Below are positions 9,069-18,630 of a stretch of 64,000 bases of DNA, piece after piece. The notes under the pieces were generated by a model. That model was not told the origin of the DNA and ran no database searches. It was given only the letters and a program-made list of their open reading frames with translations. Each line of letters opens with the position of its first letter. Position 1 is the first letter of the stretch. Origin of the DNA: Gaiellales bacterium (lineage in GTDB: Bacteria > Actinomycetota > Thermoleophilia > Gaiellales > JAICJC01); contig DASUHM010000035.1 of assembly GCA_036273515.1 (NCBI GenBank), forward strand, positions 16,758-80,757. The letters are read 5' to 3'. A program made the translations under genes and the position numbers.

Positions 9069-9965
9069 CTACCCCTGCTGGGCGTAGATCTTGTCGGTCG
9101 CGGGGTGGGTCTTGGTGACGTGCCGCTTGAACAGCAGCTCGTCGTAGGTGAGCCCGGCCGCCGCGCCGACCAGCTGCGCGAGGTGGAAGATGGGCATGCC
9201 GAAGTCCATGTCGGCCTCGCGGGCCGCCTTTCCCTGCCACGCGTCGAGCGAGAGGTGGCACAGCGGGCACGGCGTCACCATCGCGTCGGCGCCCGCGTCG
9301 CGCGCCTCCGCCAGTGGCTGGATCAGCTCGCCGAGGGCGACCTCCTCACGGGCGAGGACGATCGGGAACCCGCAGCACTTGATCTTCGACGGGTAGTCGA
9401 CGGCCTCTGCCCCGCAGGCCTCGATGATGCGCTCGAGCGACTCGGGCCGGTCGGGATCCTCGAACCCGAGCAGCTTCGACGGGCGCAGGATCTGGCAGCC
9501 GTAGAACGGCGCGATCCTGACGCCCGTGAGCGGCTTCTCGGCGATCTGCTTCAGCTTCTCGTAGCCCTCGCCCTCGGCGATCTCCCACAGGAGGTGGCGC
9601 ACCTCGACGCCGCCCGCGTACGGGGCCGCGCCGACGTCGCGCAGGTTGGCGTTCACGCGCTCGAGCAGCTCCGGGTCGGACTTCAGCTTGATGTCGGCCT
9701 GGCGCAGGTTGAGCGTGCACACGTTGCAGATCGTGAGCAGCGTGTCCTGCTCCAGCTGCTCGGCCTGACCGAGGATGCGCGCGTTCAGGTGCAGGTAGTA
9801 CTCGGGCCGGGCCTCGTGCACGTCGCCGGCGCCGCAGCAGGTGAAGCCGGGGATGTCGATCAGCTCCATGCCGAGCTTGGCGGCGATCGCCCGGGTGGAC
9901 ACGTCGAGCTCCTTCTGCGACAGGCTGGCCAGGCAGCCCGGGTAGTACGCGTAGCTCTGCTTCAC
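9069..9965 (-). CDS. Succinate dehydrogenase subunit E-like (HdrB-type CCG-domain protein)
   Basis: 298 aa with two cysteine-rich CCG domains: C11, C43-C44 and ICNVC near 80, then YGC near 156, KCCG near 197 and CPLC near 233. This is the CX(n)CCGX(m)CXXC signature of heterodisulfide reductase subunit B and of the SdhE subunit in class-E succinate:quinone reductases, where it replaces the usual cytochrome b membrane anchors. It follows sdhB with a 4-bp overlap (9962-9965). No membrane helices are present, so it probably docks the SdhAB catalytic part to the membrane peripherally and passes electrons to quinone. Confidence 0.82.
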   Translation of the reverse strand: MKQSYAYYPGCLASLSQKELDVSTRAIAAKLGMELIDIPGFTCCGAGDVHEARPEYYLHLNARILGQAEQLEQDTLLTICNVCTLNLRQADIKLKSDPELLERVNANLRDVGAAPYAGGVEVRHLLWEIAEGEGYEKLKQIAEKPLTGVRIAPFYGCQILRPSKLLGFEDPDRPESLERIIEACGAEAVDYPSKIKCCGFPIVLAREEVALGELIQPLAEARDAGADAMVTPCPLCHLSLDAWQGKAAREADMDFGMPIFHLAQLVGAAAGLTYDELLFKRHVTKTHPATDKIYAQQG

Positions 9966-10957
9966 GAGCCGGCCTCCTCACGGTCGACGGAGACCCCGGC
10001 CCGCTTCTGGGCGCGCGCGTCCTTCTCCTGGGTCTTCAGGACCTTGTGCAGTTTGCGCACCTCGTCGAGCTTCTTGGCCCGGTGCGGCTTGAGCGGGTTC
10101 GGCACCTTGCCCGCGCGCGCCATCTGCATGGCGAACTTGACGTCCATCGCCTTCAGGGGGTCGGTGTAGGGGACGAGCGCGGTCTCGAGCAGGTAGCCGG
10201 TCGCCCGGGTGGACACGTCGAACACCTGCGCGTGGCGGGCGCCCTTGTCCGAGAGCATGCCCTCGGAGTAGATCTCCGCCCCGATCTTGGCGATCGCGTC
10301 GCGCGGGTCGACGCCCTTCGGGCAGCGCTCGTTGCAGAAGTAGCACCGGGTGCAGTCCCAGACGCCGTGGGGGCCGTTGTAGAGCTCGAGCCGGCCCTTG
10401 CGGTCGCGGTCGCGGACGTCGCCGACGAACTTCGCGCCCTTGGCGAGCGCCGCCGGGCCCAGGAACTCGGGATCGGCCTCCATCGAGTTGCACTCCGAGA
10501 CGCAGCACCCGCACTGGATGCAGAGCGCCTCCTTCATGATCCGGTCGAGCTCCTCCTGCTGCACCCGCCACTCCTTGACCGGCGGATGGTCGTCCTCCTC
10601 GAGCCACGGCTTCACCGCGCGGAACTTGTCCCAGAACGGCTCCATGTCGACGACCAGGTCCTTGACCACCGGCAGGTTGCCCATCGGCGAGATCACCGGG
10701 ACGCGGCCCTCGCGGGCGAGTGGGGCCATCGGCGTCTTGCAGGCCAGCACCGCGCCCCCGTCCATGCGCATGCCGCACGAGCCGCACACGGCCATGCGGC
10801 AGCTCTTGCGGTAGGTCAGCGACCCGTCGACCTCGTCCTTGACGACATCCAGGACGTCGAGCAGCGTGGCCGTCTCGGGCGCGTCCACGGTGAACTCCTG
10901 CAGGCCGCCCTGCTCGGTCTCCGGGTTCCAGCGCTCGATCTTGAGGGTGAACTGCAT
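9962..10957 (-). CDS. sdhB: Succinate dehydrogenase iron-sulfur subunit
   Basis: 331 aa. An N-terminal [2Fe-2S] ferredoxin domain has C53, C58, C61 and C73. The C-terminal domain has CIQCGCC...C (146-156) and CTRCYFCNERCPKG (~200-212) for the remaining clusters. The tail is ~90 residues longer than typical SdhB and highly basic, which is common in class-E enzymes. It lies 24 bp after sdhA with an AAAGGGG ribosome-binding sequence, and overlaps sdhE. It carries electrons from the flavin subunit. Confidence 0.9.
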   Translation of the reverse strand: MQFTLKIERWNPETEQGGLQEFTVDAPETATLLDVLDVVKDEVDGSLTYRKSCRMAVCGSCGMRMDGGAVLACKTPMAPLAREGRVPVISPMGNLPVVKDLVVDMEPFWDKFRAVKPWLEEDDHPPVKEWRVQQEELDRIMKEALCIQCGCCVSECNSMEADPEFLGPAALAKGAKFVGDVRDRDRKGRLELYNGPHGVWDCTRCYFCNERCPKGVDPRDAIAKIGAEIYSEGMLSDKGARHAQVFDVSTRATGYLLETALVPYTDPLKAMDVKFAMQMARAGKVPNPLKPHRAKKLDEVRKLHKVLKTQEKDARAQKRAGVSVDREEAGS

Positions 10958-10981
10958 GCGGCCCCTTTGGGTCTGGTTCTT

Positions 10982-12670
10982 CTAGTAGGTGCGCACCGCG
11001 GGCTGGTGCTCGGTGATCGTGACCGGCTTGTAGTCGAGCGCGACCCCGCCGTCGTCATAGCTCGTGAGCGTGTGCCGGAGCCAGTTCTCGTCGTCGCGCT
11101 CCGGGTAGTCGAGGCGGCTGTGCGCGCCGCGGCTCTCCGTCCGGGCGATCGCGCCGGTGACGAGGCAGTCGGCCATCTCGAGCATCGAGCCGAGCTCGAG
11201 CGCCTGGATCAGGTCGGAGTTGAACGTGCGCGACTTGTCCTGGATGACGACGCCCAGGCCGTCGCGGTAGCGGTCGCGCAGCTCGGTCACGTCGGCCTTG
11301 CACTGGTCGAGCTTCTCGGCGCTTCGGAAGATGCCCGCGTTCTCGTACATCGTGTCGGCCAGCTGCTCGCGCAGCACGTGCGGGCGGACGCCGTCGAAGT
11401 TGTAGAGCAGGTGGCGGATCCGGCGCTCGGCGACACGCACCGCCGATGGCGAGAAGATCGCCTTCGACCCGTTCGCGCGCACGTCCTGGGCGGCGGCCGC
11501 GCCGGAGCGGCGGCCGAAGACCACCGTCTCGAGCAGCGAGTTGCCCCCGAGCCGGTTCGCGCCGTGCACCGAGACGCATGCGCACTCGCCGGCCGCGTAG
11601 AGGCCGGGCATGACCGTGCGGCCCCACATGTCGGCGTCGATGCCGCCCATGTGGTAGTGGCTGCCCGGCCGCACCGGGATCGGCTCCTCGATCGGATCGA
11701 CGCCGGCGTAGTCCATCGCCAGCTCCCGCGAGCCGTGCAGCACGGTCATGATCTTGCGCGCGCCCAGGTGGGTCAGGTCGAGCAGGACACAGCCGTCGAC
11801 GCCGCGGCCCTCGTCGATCTCGGTCTGCTCCGACCGGGAGACGACGTCGCGGCTGGCCAGCTCGCCGGCGTTCGGCGCGTAGTTGAACATGAACCGGTCG
11901 CCCTCGGCGTTTCGCAGGTAGCCGCCCTCGCCGCGGCAGCCCTCTGTGATGAGGACGCCGTTCGCCTTGAGCGTCGTCGGGTGGAACTGCATGAACTCCA
12001 TGTCCTTCAGCGGGACGCCCGCCCGCCAGGCCATCGACATGCCGTCGCCCGTGCAGGCGTAGGCGTTCGTGGTGCCGCGGTAGATGCGGCCGAGGCCGCC
12101 GGTGGCCATGATGACGGCCCCCGCCTCGACGCCCTGCACGCCGCCGTGGAGCAGATCCCAGGCGGTCAGGCCGACGCAGCGGTCGCCGTCGGTGACCAGG
12201 TCGAGCGCGAACCACTCCTCGTAGACCTTGACGCCGCTCTTCACGAGCTGCTCGTAGAGGACGTGCAGCAGCACATGGCCGGTGATGTCGGCCGCGTAGG
12301 CGGTGCGCGGCGCGCCGCCGGCGCCGAAGGGGCGCTGGGCGATGCGGCCGTCGTCCATGCGCGAGAAGACCGCGCCCATGTGCTCGAGCTCGTAGATGTC
12401 GCCCGGCCCCTCCTCGCACATGACGGCGATCGCGTCCTGGTCGCCCAGGTAGTCCGAACCCTTGACGGTGAAGAAGGTGTGCTTCTCGGGGCTGTCCTCG
12501 CCGGCGTTGCCCAGCGCGGCGTTGATCCCGCCCTCGGCCGCGCCCGAGTGGCTGCGCGTCGGATGCAGCTTGGAGACGACGCCGACGTCAGCGCCGTAGC
12601 GGGACGCCTCGATGGCGGCGCGCATCCCCGCCAGCCCGGCTCCCACCACCACCACGTCGTGTCTGACCAT
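10982..12670 (-). CDS. sdhA: Succinate dehydrogenase flavoprotein subunit
   Basis: 562 aa. The N-terminal dinucleotide fold ([14 protein letters not shown]) is followed by HSGAAEGG, the region of covalent FAD attachment in this family; [14 protein letters not shown] and HYHMGG segments form the dicarboxylate active site. The ATG at 12670 has GGAGG four bases upstream; a GTG at 12697 in frame is less likely. First gene of sdhA-sdhB-sdhE. Direction (succinate oxidation or fumarate reduction) cannot be decided, but the neighbouring TCA genes favour oxidation. Confidence 0.92.
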   Translation of the reverse strand: MVRHDVVVVGAGLAGMRAAIEASRYGADVGVVSKLHPTRSHSGAAEGGINAALGNAGEDSPEKHTFFTVKGSDYLGDQDAIAVMCEEGPGDIYELEHMGAVFSRMDDGRIAQRPFGAGGAPRTAYAADITGHVLLHVLYEQLVKSGVKVYEEWFALDLVTDGDRCVGLTAWDLLHGGVQGVEAGAVIMATGGLGRIYRGTTNAYACTGDGMSMAWRAGVPLKDMEFMQFHPTTLKANGVLITEGCRGEGGYLRNAEGDRFMFNYAPNAGELASRDVVSRSEQTEIDEGRGVDGCVLLDLTHLGARKIMTVLHGSRELAMDYAGVDPIEEPIPVRPGSHYHMGGIDADMWGRTVMPGLYAAGECACVSVHGANRLGGNSLLETVVFGRRSGAAAAQDVRANGSKAIFSPSAVRVAERRIRHLLYNFDGVRPHVLREQLADTMYENAGIFRSAEKLDQCKADVTELRDRYRDGLGVVIQDKSRTFNSDLIQALELGSMLEMADCLVTGAIARTESRGAHSRLDYPERDDENWLRHTLTSYDDGGVALDYKPVTITEHQPAVRTY

Positions 12671-12712
12671 CAGGCCTCCGGAGTCCAGCTCGTGCACATT
12701 TCTCGAACCTGC

Positions 12713-12718
12713 AGCCTA
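12713..12718 (-). promoter_or_regulatory. -10 box TAGGCT for the sdh operon
   Basis: TANNNT hexamer ~43 nt upstream of the sdhA ATG. The resulting ~35-nt leader contains the GGAGG site, so this operon is of the leadered type. Confidence 0.4.
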
Positions 12719-12813
12719 CCAATCGCCCTGGCGGGTGGTCGCACGCTCGAGTCTCGCCCTGGTAAGGACTTTGTGACACCTGGCGTTCGTGTTCCAATGT
12801 GGAGAAATTGCAG

Positions 12814-12819
12814 TAAACT
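12814..12819 (+). promoter_or_regulatory. -10 box TAAACT for pckA
   Basis: A/T-rich hexamer in an otherwise GC-rich gap, ~50 nt before the pckA start, with a TTCCAA sequence 16 nt further upstream as a weak -35. The leader carries the GGAGGA site of pckA. Confidence 0.4.
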
Positions 12820-12869
12820 TGGGCGTGGCCATGGAGCGACCGTGGCCTTTTGTGACTTCTGGAGGAGAC

Positions 12870-14417
12870 GTGGCGAAAACGGCCTTTCCGATGCCGGCGG
12901 CGCGCCGGGTCCTGCGCGATGTTCCGCAGCAGGAGCTGCACGAGCTGGCCAAGGGGATGGCCACGGCGCGTACCACGAGCTACGGCGCCGTCAACGTCAC
13001 GACGACCGTGCTCTCGCGCTCGACGCGAAGCACCTTCATCGTCGCCGACGACCCCGATTCCTACCCGCACCAGGCCATCGACCGCGACGAGTGGGAGCGC
13101 ATCTCGGCCCTGCAGGACTCCTACATCGCCGACCAGGAGATGATCCAGGTCGACGGCTTCATCGGCAACGACCCCGACCACCGCGTGGCCGCCCGCCTCT
13201 TCATCGAGGCGGCGAACGCGAACATCGCGGGCATGCAGGACGTCCTCTACTTCCAGCCGCCCGACGCCGGGCCGATCGAGCCCGAGCTGATCGTCATCTA
13301 CACGCCCAACCTGGCCGTGCCGGGCTACCCGGACGACCGCCTGATCGCCGTCGACGTCGACCGGCTCGTCACCCGCGTCTTCAACTCCGACTACTTCGGC
13401 GAATCGAAGAAGGGGGGCTTGAGGATGTGGAACAAGCTCGTCTTCGAGCGCGGCGGCCTCGCCCTCCACGCCGGCTGCAAGGTGATCCCGACCGCGAGCG
13501 GCGACCGGGTCGGCCTCACCGTCGGCCTATCGGGCACCGGCAAGACGACCACGACGTTCACCCGCCAGAACGGCTCGCTGCCCGTCCAGGACGATTTCGT
13601 CGCCTGGTGGCCGGACGGCACCGTCTCGGCGACCGAGGCCGGTTGCTTCGCCAAGACCTACGCCCTGAACACGACGGACGAGCCCGTCATCCACGGCGCC
13701 GTCACCCGTCCCGGCGCGTATCTCGAGAACGTCAGCATGTCGGACGCCGGCGAGGTCGACTTCTACGACCAGAACTACACGAAGAACGGCCGCGCCGTCT
13801 TCTCGTTCTCCGACATCGAGGCGGCCGACGCGGCCGACCTCACCCGGGCCGACTTCCTGCTCGTCCTGAACCGCAACGAGAACGTGATCCCCGGAGTCGC
13901 GAAGCTGGAGGGCCCGCAGGCCGCGGCGTTCTTCATGCTCGGCGAGACGACCGGCACGTCGGCCGGCGGCAAGGACGAGGAGGGCAAGTTCTTGCGCGTG
14001 CCCGGCACGAACCCGTTCTTCCCGATGAGCCACGACCTGCAGGGCAACCGCTTCCTCGAGCTGCTCGCGACGAACCCGATCGAGGTGTACCTGCTGAACA
14101 CCGGCCGCGTGGGCGGCCCGGAGGCGGACGAGCGCTCGCTGAAGGTGCGCATCCCGCACTCCTCCGCGATCGTGAAGGGCATCGCCGAGGGGACCATCGA
14201 GTGGGAACCCGACCCGGATTTCGGCTACAGGGTCGCCTCCCACGTGCCCGGCATCGACGAGGCGGACAAGATGATCCTCCAGCCGCGGCTGCTCTACGCC
14301 GAGCAGGGCCGGGCCGAGGAGTACGCCCGCTGGGTCGAGCGGCTCAAGGGCGAGCGCACCGAGTTCCTCTCGAAGTACCCGAGCCTTAGCCGCGCAATCG
14401 TGGAGTCGGTCGGCTAG
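12870..14417 (+). CDS. pckA: Phosphoenolpyruvate carboxykinase (ATP)
   Basis: 515 aa, the usual length of ATP-type PEPCK. The kinase-1a P-loop GLSGTGKTTT is near residue 219, followed by the kinase-2 region (VQDDFVAW) and the RxMxNKLVFERGG substrate segment. It converts oxaloacetate plus ATP to PEP, CO2 and ADP, opening gluconeogenesis from the TCA cycle. The GTG at 12870 is preferred because GGAGGA lies 3-8 nt upstream; an ATG at 12831 in frame lacks such a site. Most cultured actinobacteria use the GTP-type enzyme (pckG), so this ATP-type copy is noteworthy. Divergent from sdhA. Confidence 0.92.
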   Translation: MAKTAFPMPAARRVLRDVPQQELHELAKGMATARTTSYGAVNVTTTVLSRSTRSTFIVADDPDSYPHQAIDRDEWERISALQDSYIADQEMIQVDGFIGNDPDHRVAARLFIEAANANIAGMQDVLYFQPPDAGPIEPELIVIYTPNLAVPGYPDDRLIAVDVDRLVTRVFNSDYFGESKKGGLRMWNKLVFERGGLALHAGCKVIPTASGDRVGLTVGLSGTGKTTTTFTRQNGSLPVQDDFVAWWPDGTVSATEAGCFAKTYALNTTDEPVIHGAVTRPGAYLENVSMSDAGEVDFYDQNYTKNGRAVFSFSDIEAADAADLTRADFLLVLNRNENVIPGVAKLEGPQAAAFFMLGETTGTSAGGKDEEGKFLRVPGTNPFFPMSHDLQGNRFLELLATNPIEVYLLNTGRVGGPEADERSLKVRIPHSSAIVKGIAEGTIEWEPDPDFGYRVASHVPGIDEADKMILQPRLLYAEQGRAEEYARWVERLKGERTEFLSKYPSLSRAIVESVG

Positions 14418-14428
14418 AACCCCCGCTG

Positions 14429-14743
14429 ATGGCCGACGATGTTCCCGTGAAGCTGGCGGTGCAGCGGACCGCCCGTGGGCTCGAGGCCGCGGTGAACGCA
14501 AACGATGCCGAGGCCGCTGCCGGCCGCCTCTCGCCGGACTTCGCCGAGCGCGACAACGAGCTGCGCCCGCTGTTCGCCCGCACCGATCGCGCCGAGCTGA
14601 TCGGCACGGTCGCGAACCGCACCCTCTTCCACCTGCACCTGGCAGACGGCGACACCCGCGTGGTCGAGCTCCTGTGGCGCGACCACGACGGTGCCTGGCT
14701 GATCGAGGACGCGCGCGTGTTCTCGCTGATCGCCGGCGAGTAA
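14429..14743 (+). CDS. Small hypothetical protein, NTF2/SnoaL-like
   Basis: 104 aa, starting 11 bp after the pckA stop with no ribosome-binding site. The pattern (AVNANDAEAAAGRLSPDF early; VVELLWRDHDGAWLIEDARVF late) resembles a SnoaL/NTF2-like fold used for small-ligand binding or polyketide cyclisation. Function unknown; co-transcription with pckA is likely from spacing. The family call is from pattern only. Confidence 0.55.
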   Translation: MADDVPVKLAVQRTARGLEAAVNANDAEAAAGRLSPDFAERDNELRPLFARTDRAELIGTVANRTLFHLHLADGDTRVVELLWRDHDGAWLIEDARVFSLIAGE

Positions 14744-14745
14744 CC

Positions 14746-14808
14746 GGGGTCAGACCCCGAACGTCGGCCGTGACAGTTCCGTTGCAGTTCCGTTCGGGGT
14801 CTGACCCC
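14746..14808. repeat. REPIN-like 63-bp element, copy 1
   Basis: GGGGTCAGACCCCGAACG at the left and its inverse CGTTCGGGGTCTGACCCC at the right enclose a 27-bp core. In reverse orientation the core matches copy 2 at 23 of 27 positions. Lies between the small NTF2-like gene and ku. Confidence 0.9.
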
Positions 14809-14870
14809 GGTTGCGCCGATGATTTTTGCGTGTGGTCCCGGTCTTAGAAGGGAAATCCCCGCTATCGAGG

Positions 14871-14876
14871 TATCTT
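14871..14876 (+). promoter_or_regulatory. -10 box TATCTT, leaderless ku
   Basis: Hexamer ending 8 nt before the ku ATG, in a locally A/T-rich stretch, with no Shine-Dalgarno. Confidence 0.5.
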
Positions 14877-14884
14877 TACTGACC

Positions 14885-15766
14885 ATGCCAGCCTCCAATC
14901 GACCCCGAGCAGTCTGGACCGGCGCCATCTCCTTCGGACTGGTGAACGCGCCGGTTCGCATGTACAGCGCGATCGCCGAGAAGGACCTGCGCTTCAACCA
15001 GCTGCACGAGCCCGACGGCGGCCGCATCGGCTACGTCAAGGTCTGCAAGGTGGACAACGAGCCCGTGCCCGCCGACGAGATCGTCAAGGGCTACGAGGTC
15101 TCGAAGGGCGAGTACGTCCGCATGACCGACGAGGACTTCGAGGCCGCGCGCGGCGAGCAGCACCGCGGCATCACGATCCACGACTTCGTGCCCGCCGACC
15201 AGATCGACCCGGTCTACTTCGAGCGCACGTACTACCTCGGCCCCGAGGAGGGCGCCGGCGAGGCGATCTACGCGCTGCTCGTCGAGGCGATGGAGCGCTC
15301 CGGCCTCTCCGCGATCGCGACCTACGTGCATCACGACCGCGAGAACCTCGCCTGCCTGCGCGTGCGCGACGGCGTGATCACGCTCGAGAAGATGTTCTTC
15401 GAGGACGAGATCCGCTCGATCGACGGCATCGTCCCGAGCAGCACCAAGGTCGACTCCAAGCAGCTCAAGATGGCCGAAGACCTGATCGGCGCGTACACGT
15501 CGGACTTCGAGCCCGAGCGCTACAAGGACACCTACCGCGAGCGCCTGCTCGCGATCGTCGACCAGAAGCGCCAGGGCAAGACGACGAAGGTGCCCGAGCC
15601 CGAGGCCGGCCCGAGCGCGCCCGACCTGCTCACCGCGCTCACGGCATCGCTGGACGCCGCCCGCGCGGACCGGCAGAAGTCGCAGAAGCCGGCCAAGAAG
15701 GCGACGGCGTCGAAGTCCCGGGCCAAGGCCGGGGCCGGCGGATCGTCCCGGCGCAAGACCGCGTAG
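14885..15766 (+). CDS. ku: Non-homologous end-joining protein Ku
   Basis: 293 aa. Begins RAVWTGAISFGLVNAPVRMYSA, the hallmark N-terminus of bacterial Ku, and keeps the core through FEPERYKDTYRERL. The last ~45 residues are a Lys/Ala/Ser-rich tail, as in many actinobacterial Ku proteins, where it binds DNA and recruits the ligase LigD. Ku forms a homodimeric ring on double-strand ends. No ligD is in the window. ATG 14885 is chosen because the conserved start follows within a few residues and a -10 box lies 8 nt upstream. Confidence 0.95.
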   Translation: MPASNRPRAVWTGAISFGLVNAPVRMYSAIAEKDLRFNQLHEPDGGRIGYVKVCKVDNEPVPADEIVKGYEVSKGEYVRMTDEDFEAARGEQHRGITIHDFVPADQIDPVYFERTYYLGPEEGAGEAIYALLVEAMERSGLSAIATYVHHDRENLACLRVRDGVITLEKMFFEDEIRSIDGIVPSSTKVDSKQLKMAEDLIGAYTSDFEPERYKDTYRERLLAIVDQKRQGKTTKVPEPEAGPSAPDLLTALTASLDAARADRQKSQKPAKKATASKSRAKAGAGGSSRRKTA

Positions 15767-15785
15767 CCGCTTCCCGACCGGCGGG

Positions 15786-15791
15786 TATCCT
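15786..15791 (+). promoter_or_regulatory. -10 box TATCCT, leaderless GNAT gene
   Basis: TANNNT hexamer ending 6 nt before the ATG at 15798; no ribosome-binding site. Confidence 0.5.
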
Positions 15792-15797
15792 CGCCGC

Positions 15798-16340
15798 ATG
15801 ACCATCGGCGAGCGGATCCGAGGGGCGCTCGTCGCGCTGGCTCCGCTCGATCCTGCGGATGCTCCGGCGTGGGAGCGTTGGCTGAACGACCCGGTGACGA
15901 CCCGCTACCTGTACGGGCGGCGAGGGCCGCCGGACAGCGTCGCGACCCTCCTCGAGCTGCGCTCGTGGGGTCGCCAGGCCCTGGCCGACCCGCACCTGGT
16001 CGCCTTCGGGATCGAGGAGGTCGGCGGCGGCACGGTCATCGGGAACGCCCGCCTGCAGCTGTGGGCGTGGAGCCGGGCCCGGTTCTCGATCCTGATCGGC
16101 GAGGCCGCCCATCGCGGCTCGGGCCAGGGCACCGAGGCGACGGCGCTCGTGTGCGAGTACGCCTTCGAGCGGCTCGGCCTGCGCGAGATCGTGCTCGACG
16201 TCGACCAGCGCAACGCCGCCGCCGTGCGGGCATACCTGAAGGTCGGGTTCATCCCCGGCCGGGGCGACTCGATGCGGCTGCGGCCCGAGAACTTGCGCTA
16301 TACGACGGCGGGCGCCTCGCGGCGCTCGATCGGCTCGTAG
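15798..16340 (+). CDS. GNAT acetyltransferase, RimJ/RimL type
   Basis: 180 aa. Contains WLNDPVTTRYL early, an acetyl-CoA pyrophosphate loop region (GEAAHRGSGQGTEA) at ~95-108 and AYLKVGF near 145, the usual RimJ/RimL-like order. Members acetylate ribosomal protein N-termini, antibiotics or small amines; the substrate is not predictable. Its last 43 bp overlap the 3' end of citrate synthase on the other strand. Confidence 0.8.
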   Translation: MTIGERIRGALVALAPLDPADAPAWERWLNDPVTTRYLYGRRGPPDSVATLLELRSWGRQALADPHLVAFGIEEVGGGTVIGNARLQLWAWSRARFSILIGEAAHRGSGQGTEATALVCEYAFERLGLREIVLDVDQRNAAAVRAYLKVGFIPGRGDSMRLRPENLRYTTAGASRRSIGS

Positions 16341-17434
16341 TCGCGCACCGCCGGCCCGACGTACTCGGAGCTCGGGCGGATGAGGCGGTTGTCCGCGTGC
16401 TGCTCGATCACGTGCGCCGCCCAGCCGACGACGCGGCTCATCGCGAAGATCGGCGTGAAGAGGCCCGTGTCGATGCCCAGGTAGTGATATGTGGACGCCG
16501 AGTAGAAGTCGACGTTCGGGTAGAGCCCCTTCTCGGAGACGACCGTCTGCTCGATGCTCTCGGACATGTCGTACCAGCGCGGGTCGCCCGACTCGTCGGC
16601 CAGCTGCTTCGAGAACCGCTTCAGGATCACGGCGCGCGGATCCCACGTCTTGTAGACGCGGTGGCCGAAGCCCATGATGCGCTCCTTGCGCTCGAGCCGG
16701 GCGTGGATCTCGTCCTCGACGGACGCGCCCTCGGGGATCGACTGCAGGAGCTTCATCACCTGCTCGTTGGCGCCGCCGTGCAGCGGCCCCTTGAGCGCGC
16801 CGATCGCGCCGGTGATGGCCGAGTGCATGTCGGAGAGGGTCGAGGCGATCACGCGGGCCGTGAACGTCGAGGCGTTCATCTCGTGGTCGGCGTGCAGGAT
16901 CAGGGCGACGTCGAACGTCTTGGCCGCCGCCTCGCTGACCGGCTCGCCGTTCAGCATGTGCAGGAAGTTGGCCGCGTGGCCGAGCGACGGGTCGGACGCG
17001 ATCGGGTCGAGGCCGTTGCGGCGGCGGTGGTAGCGCGCCACCATCGTCGGCATCTTGGCGATCAGGCGCATCGCCTTGCGCACGTTGGCGTCGTCGGCGT
17101 TCGAGTCCTTGTCGGGGTCGTCGAAGCTGTCCGACGAGACCGCTGTGCGCAGCATCTCCATCGGCGCCGCGTGCGTCGCCAGCATGTCCACGACGCTCTC
17201 CGTCTCCTCGGAGAGGTCGCGATGGTTCGTCAGCTCCGTCGTGAATTCGTCCATCTCGGCGCGCGTCGGCAGCCGTCCGCGCAGCGTCAGGAAGCACACC
17301 TCTTCGTAGCTGGAGTGCTCTGCCAGGTCGCCGACGTCGTAGCCGCTGTAGACCAGGACGCCGTTGATGCCGTCGATGGAGCAAAGACGACTGCGAGCGA
17401 CGACCACACCCTCGAGTCCGCCCTTGTCAGCCAT
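16298..17434 (-). CDS. gltA: Citrate synthase
   Basis: 378 aa, the compact form found in Gram-positives and archaea. The active-site regions are present: [10 protein letters not shown] near 181, [11 protein letters not shown] near 220 (oxaloacetate-binding His) and GFGHRVY near 255 (catalytic His). It condenses oxaloacetate and acetyl-CoA. 2-Methylcitrate synthase is the main alternative, but the divergent icd-mdh pair 99 bp away argues for the TCA role. Start ATG at 17434 is preceded by a leaderless-type -10 box. Confidence 0.9.
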   Translation of the reverse strand: MADKGGLEGVVVARSRLCSIDGINGVLVYSGYDVGDLAEHSSYEEVCFLTLRGRLPTRAEMDEFTTELTNHRDLSEETESVVDMLATHAAPMEMLRTAVSSDSFDDPDKDSNADDANVRKAMRLIAKMPTMVARYHRRRNGLDPIASDPSLGHAANFLHMLNGEPVSEAAAKTFDVALILHADHEMNASTFTARVIASTLSDMHSAITGAIGALKGPLHGGANEQVMKLLQSIPEGASVEDEIHARLERKERIMGFGHRVYKTWDPRAVILKRFSKQLADESGDPRWYDMSESIEQTVVSEKGLYPNVDFYSASTYHYLGIDTGLFTPIFAMSRVVGWAAHVIEQHADNRLIRPSSEYVGPAVRDYEPIERREAPAVV

Positions 17435-17441
17435 GCCCCGA

Positions 17442-17447
17442 ATCCTA
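17442..17447 (-). promoter_or_regulatory. -10 box TAGGAT, leaderless gltA
   Basis: Hexamer ending 7 nt before the ATG at 17434 with no Shine-Dalgarno between. Confidence 0.5.
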
Positions 17448-17495
17448 CCCCCGAACCCGCGCGGTCAACCCCACCGCCGCGCGGCGGGTGCGCGG

Positions 17496-17501
17496 TACGC
17501 T
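17496..17501 (+). promoter_or_regulatory. -10 box TACGCT for icd-mdh
   Basis: Hexamer 31 nt upstream of the icd GTG; the resulting ~25-nt leader carries GGAAGGA, so this operon is leadered, unlike the divergent gltA. Confidence 0.45.
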
Positions 17502-17532
17502 TTCGCGAAACATCCGGAAGGACGAAACCCGC

Positions 17533-18630
17533 GTGAGTCATCGTGTCACACTCATTCCCGGCGACGGCACCGGCCCCGAGATCGCGGATGCGACCAGGCG
17601 GGTCCTGGAGGCCTCCGGGGCAAGCTTCGACTGGGACGTGCAGGACGCCGGCGCCGACGTCATGGATCGCAACGGCGGCAACCCGCTGCCCGACAACGTG
17701 GTCGAGTCGATCCGCCGCAACGGCACCGCCATCAAGGGCCCGATCACGACCCCGGTCGGCGGTGGCTTCCGCTCGGTCAACGTCGGCCTGCGAAAGGCGC
17801 TCGACCTGTACGCGCAGGTGCGCCCCTGCAAGTACTACCCGGGCGTCCGCACCCGCTACGCCGACGCCGGCGTCGACCTCGTGATCGTGCGGGAGAACAC
17901 CGAGGATCTCTACGCGGGCATCGAGTTCGAGCGCGGCTCGGAAGGCGAGCGCGAGATCGCCGAGACGATCGAGCGCGTGTCGGGCACGAAGATCCGCGAG
18001 GGCTCCGGCATCTCGATCAAGCCGATCTCCGAGGCGGGCACCCGCCGGGTGGTGCAGTTTGCGTTCGACTACGCGCGCGCCAACGGCCGCCGCAGGGTGA
18101 CCTCGGTGCACAAGGCCAACATCATGAAGCACACCGACGGCCTCTGGCTCGACGTGTCGCGGCAGGTCGCGGCCGAGAACTCGGACATCGAGTTCGACGA
18201 CCGGATCGTGGACAACATGTGCATGCAGCTCGTGCAGAAGCCCGAGCTCTACGACGTCCTCGTGCTTCCGAACCTCTACGGCGACATCGTGTCCGACCTG
18301 GGCGCGGGCCTGGTGGGCGGCCTGGGCGTCGCCCCCGGCGGCAACTTCGGCACGGCCGGGGCAGTCTTCGAGCCGACCCACGGCTCGGCGCCGAAATACA
18401 CCGGGCAGAACAAGGTCAACCCGACCGCGATGATGCTCTCCGGCGTGATGATGCTGCGGCACCTGGAGGAGCGGGAGGCGGCCGACCGGCTGGAGGGGGC
18501 GATCGCCGCCGTGATCGCCGAGGGCAGGTCGGTGACCTACGATATGAAGCCCACGCCTGACGATCCCGGCGCGGTCGGCACCTCGCACGTCGCCGACGCG
18601 ATCATCGAGCAGATGGGGGTGCGTGCATGA
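17533..18630 (+). CDS. icd: Isocitrate dehydrogenase (isocitrate/isopropylmalate dehydrogenase family)
   Basis: 365 aa. Begins [13 protein letters not shown]; has [12 protein letters not shown] (substrate loop), the catalytic [12 protein letters not shown] segment and [17 protein letters not shown] (near 246), which together define the beta-decarboxylating dehydrogenase family. The NTEDLYAG form is typical of isocitrate rather than isopropylmalate enzymes, and the ATGA overlap with mdh plus divergent gltA support isocitrate. NAD or NADP preference is not assigned. GTG 17533 is chosen because GGAAGGA lies ~10 nt upstream. Confidence 0.88.
   Translation: MSHRVTLIPGDGTGPEIADATRRVLEASGASFDWDVQDAGADVMDRNGGNPLPDNVVESIRRNGTAIKGPITTPVGGGFRSVNVGLRKALDLYAQVRPCKYYPGVRTRYADAGVDLVIVRENTEDLYAGIEFERGSEGEREIAETIERVSGTKIREGSGISIKPISEAGTRRVVQFAFDYARANGRRRVTSVHKANIMKHTDGLWLDVSRQVAAENSDIEFDDRIVDNMCMQLVQKPELYDVLVLPNLYGDIVSDLGAGLVGGLGVAPGGNFGTAGAVFEPTHGSAPKYTGQNKVNPTAMMLSGVMMLRHLEEREAADRLEGAIAAVIAEGRSVTYDMKPTPDDPGAVGTSHVADAIIEQMGVRA

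Noticed and set aside
10046..14389. Very long plus-strand open frame across the sdh and pckA genes
   Set aside because: Antisense and frame shadow of sdhA/sdhB and pckA; Arg/Ala/Val-rich low-information protein with no family motifs. The same holds for other long frames antisense to recQ, mmsA, the carboxylases and the ligase.
14885..15766. Ku as part of a full NHEJ cluster
   Set aside because: No LigD ligase or polymerase domain is present nearby; neighbours are metabolic genes.
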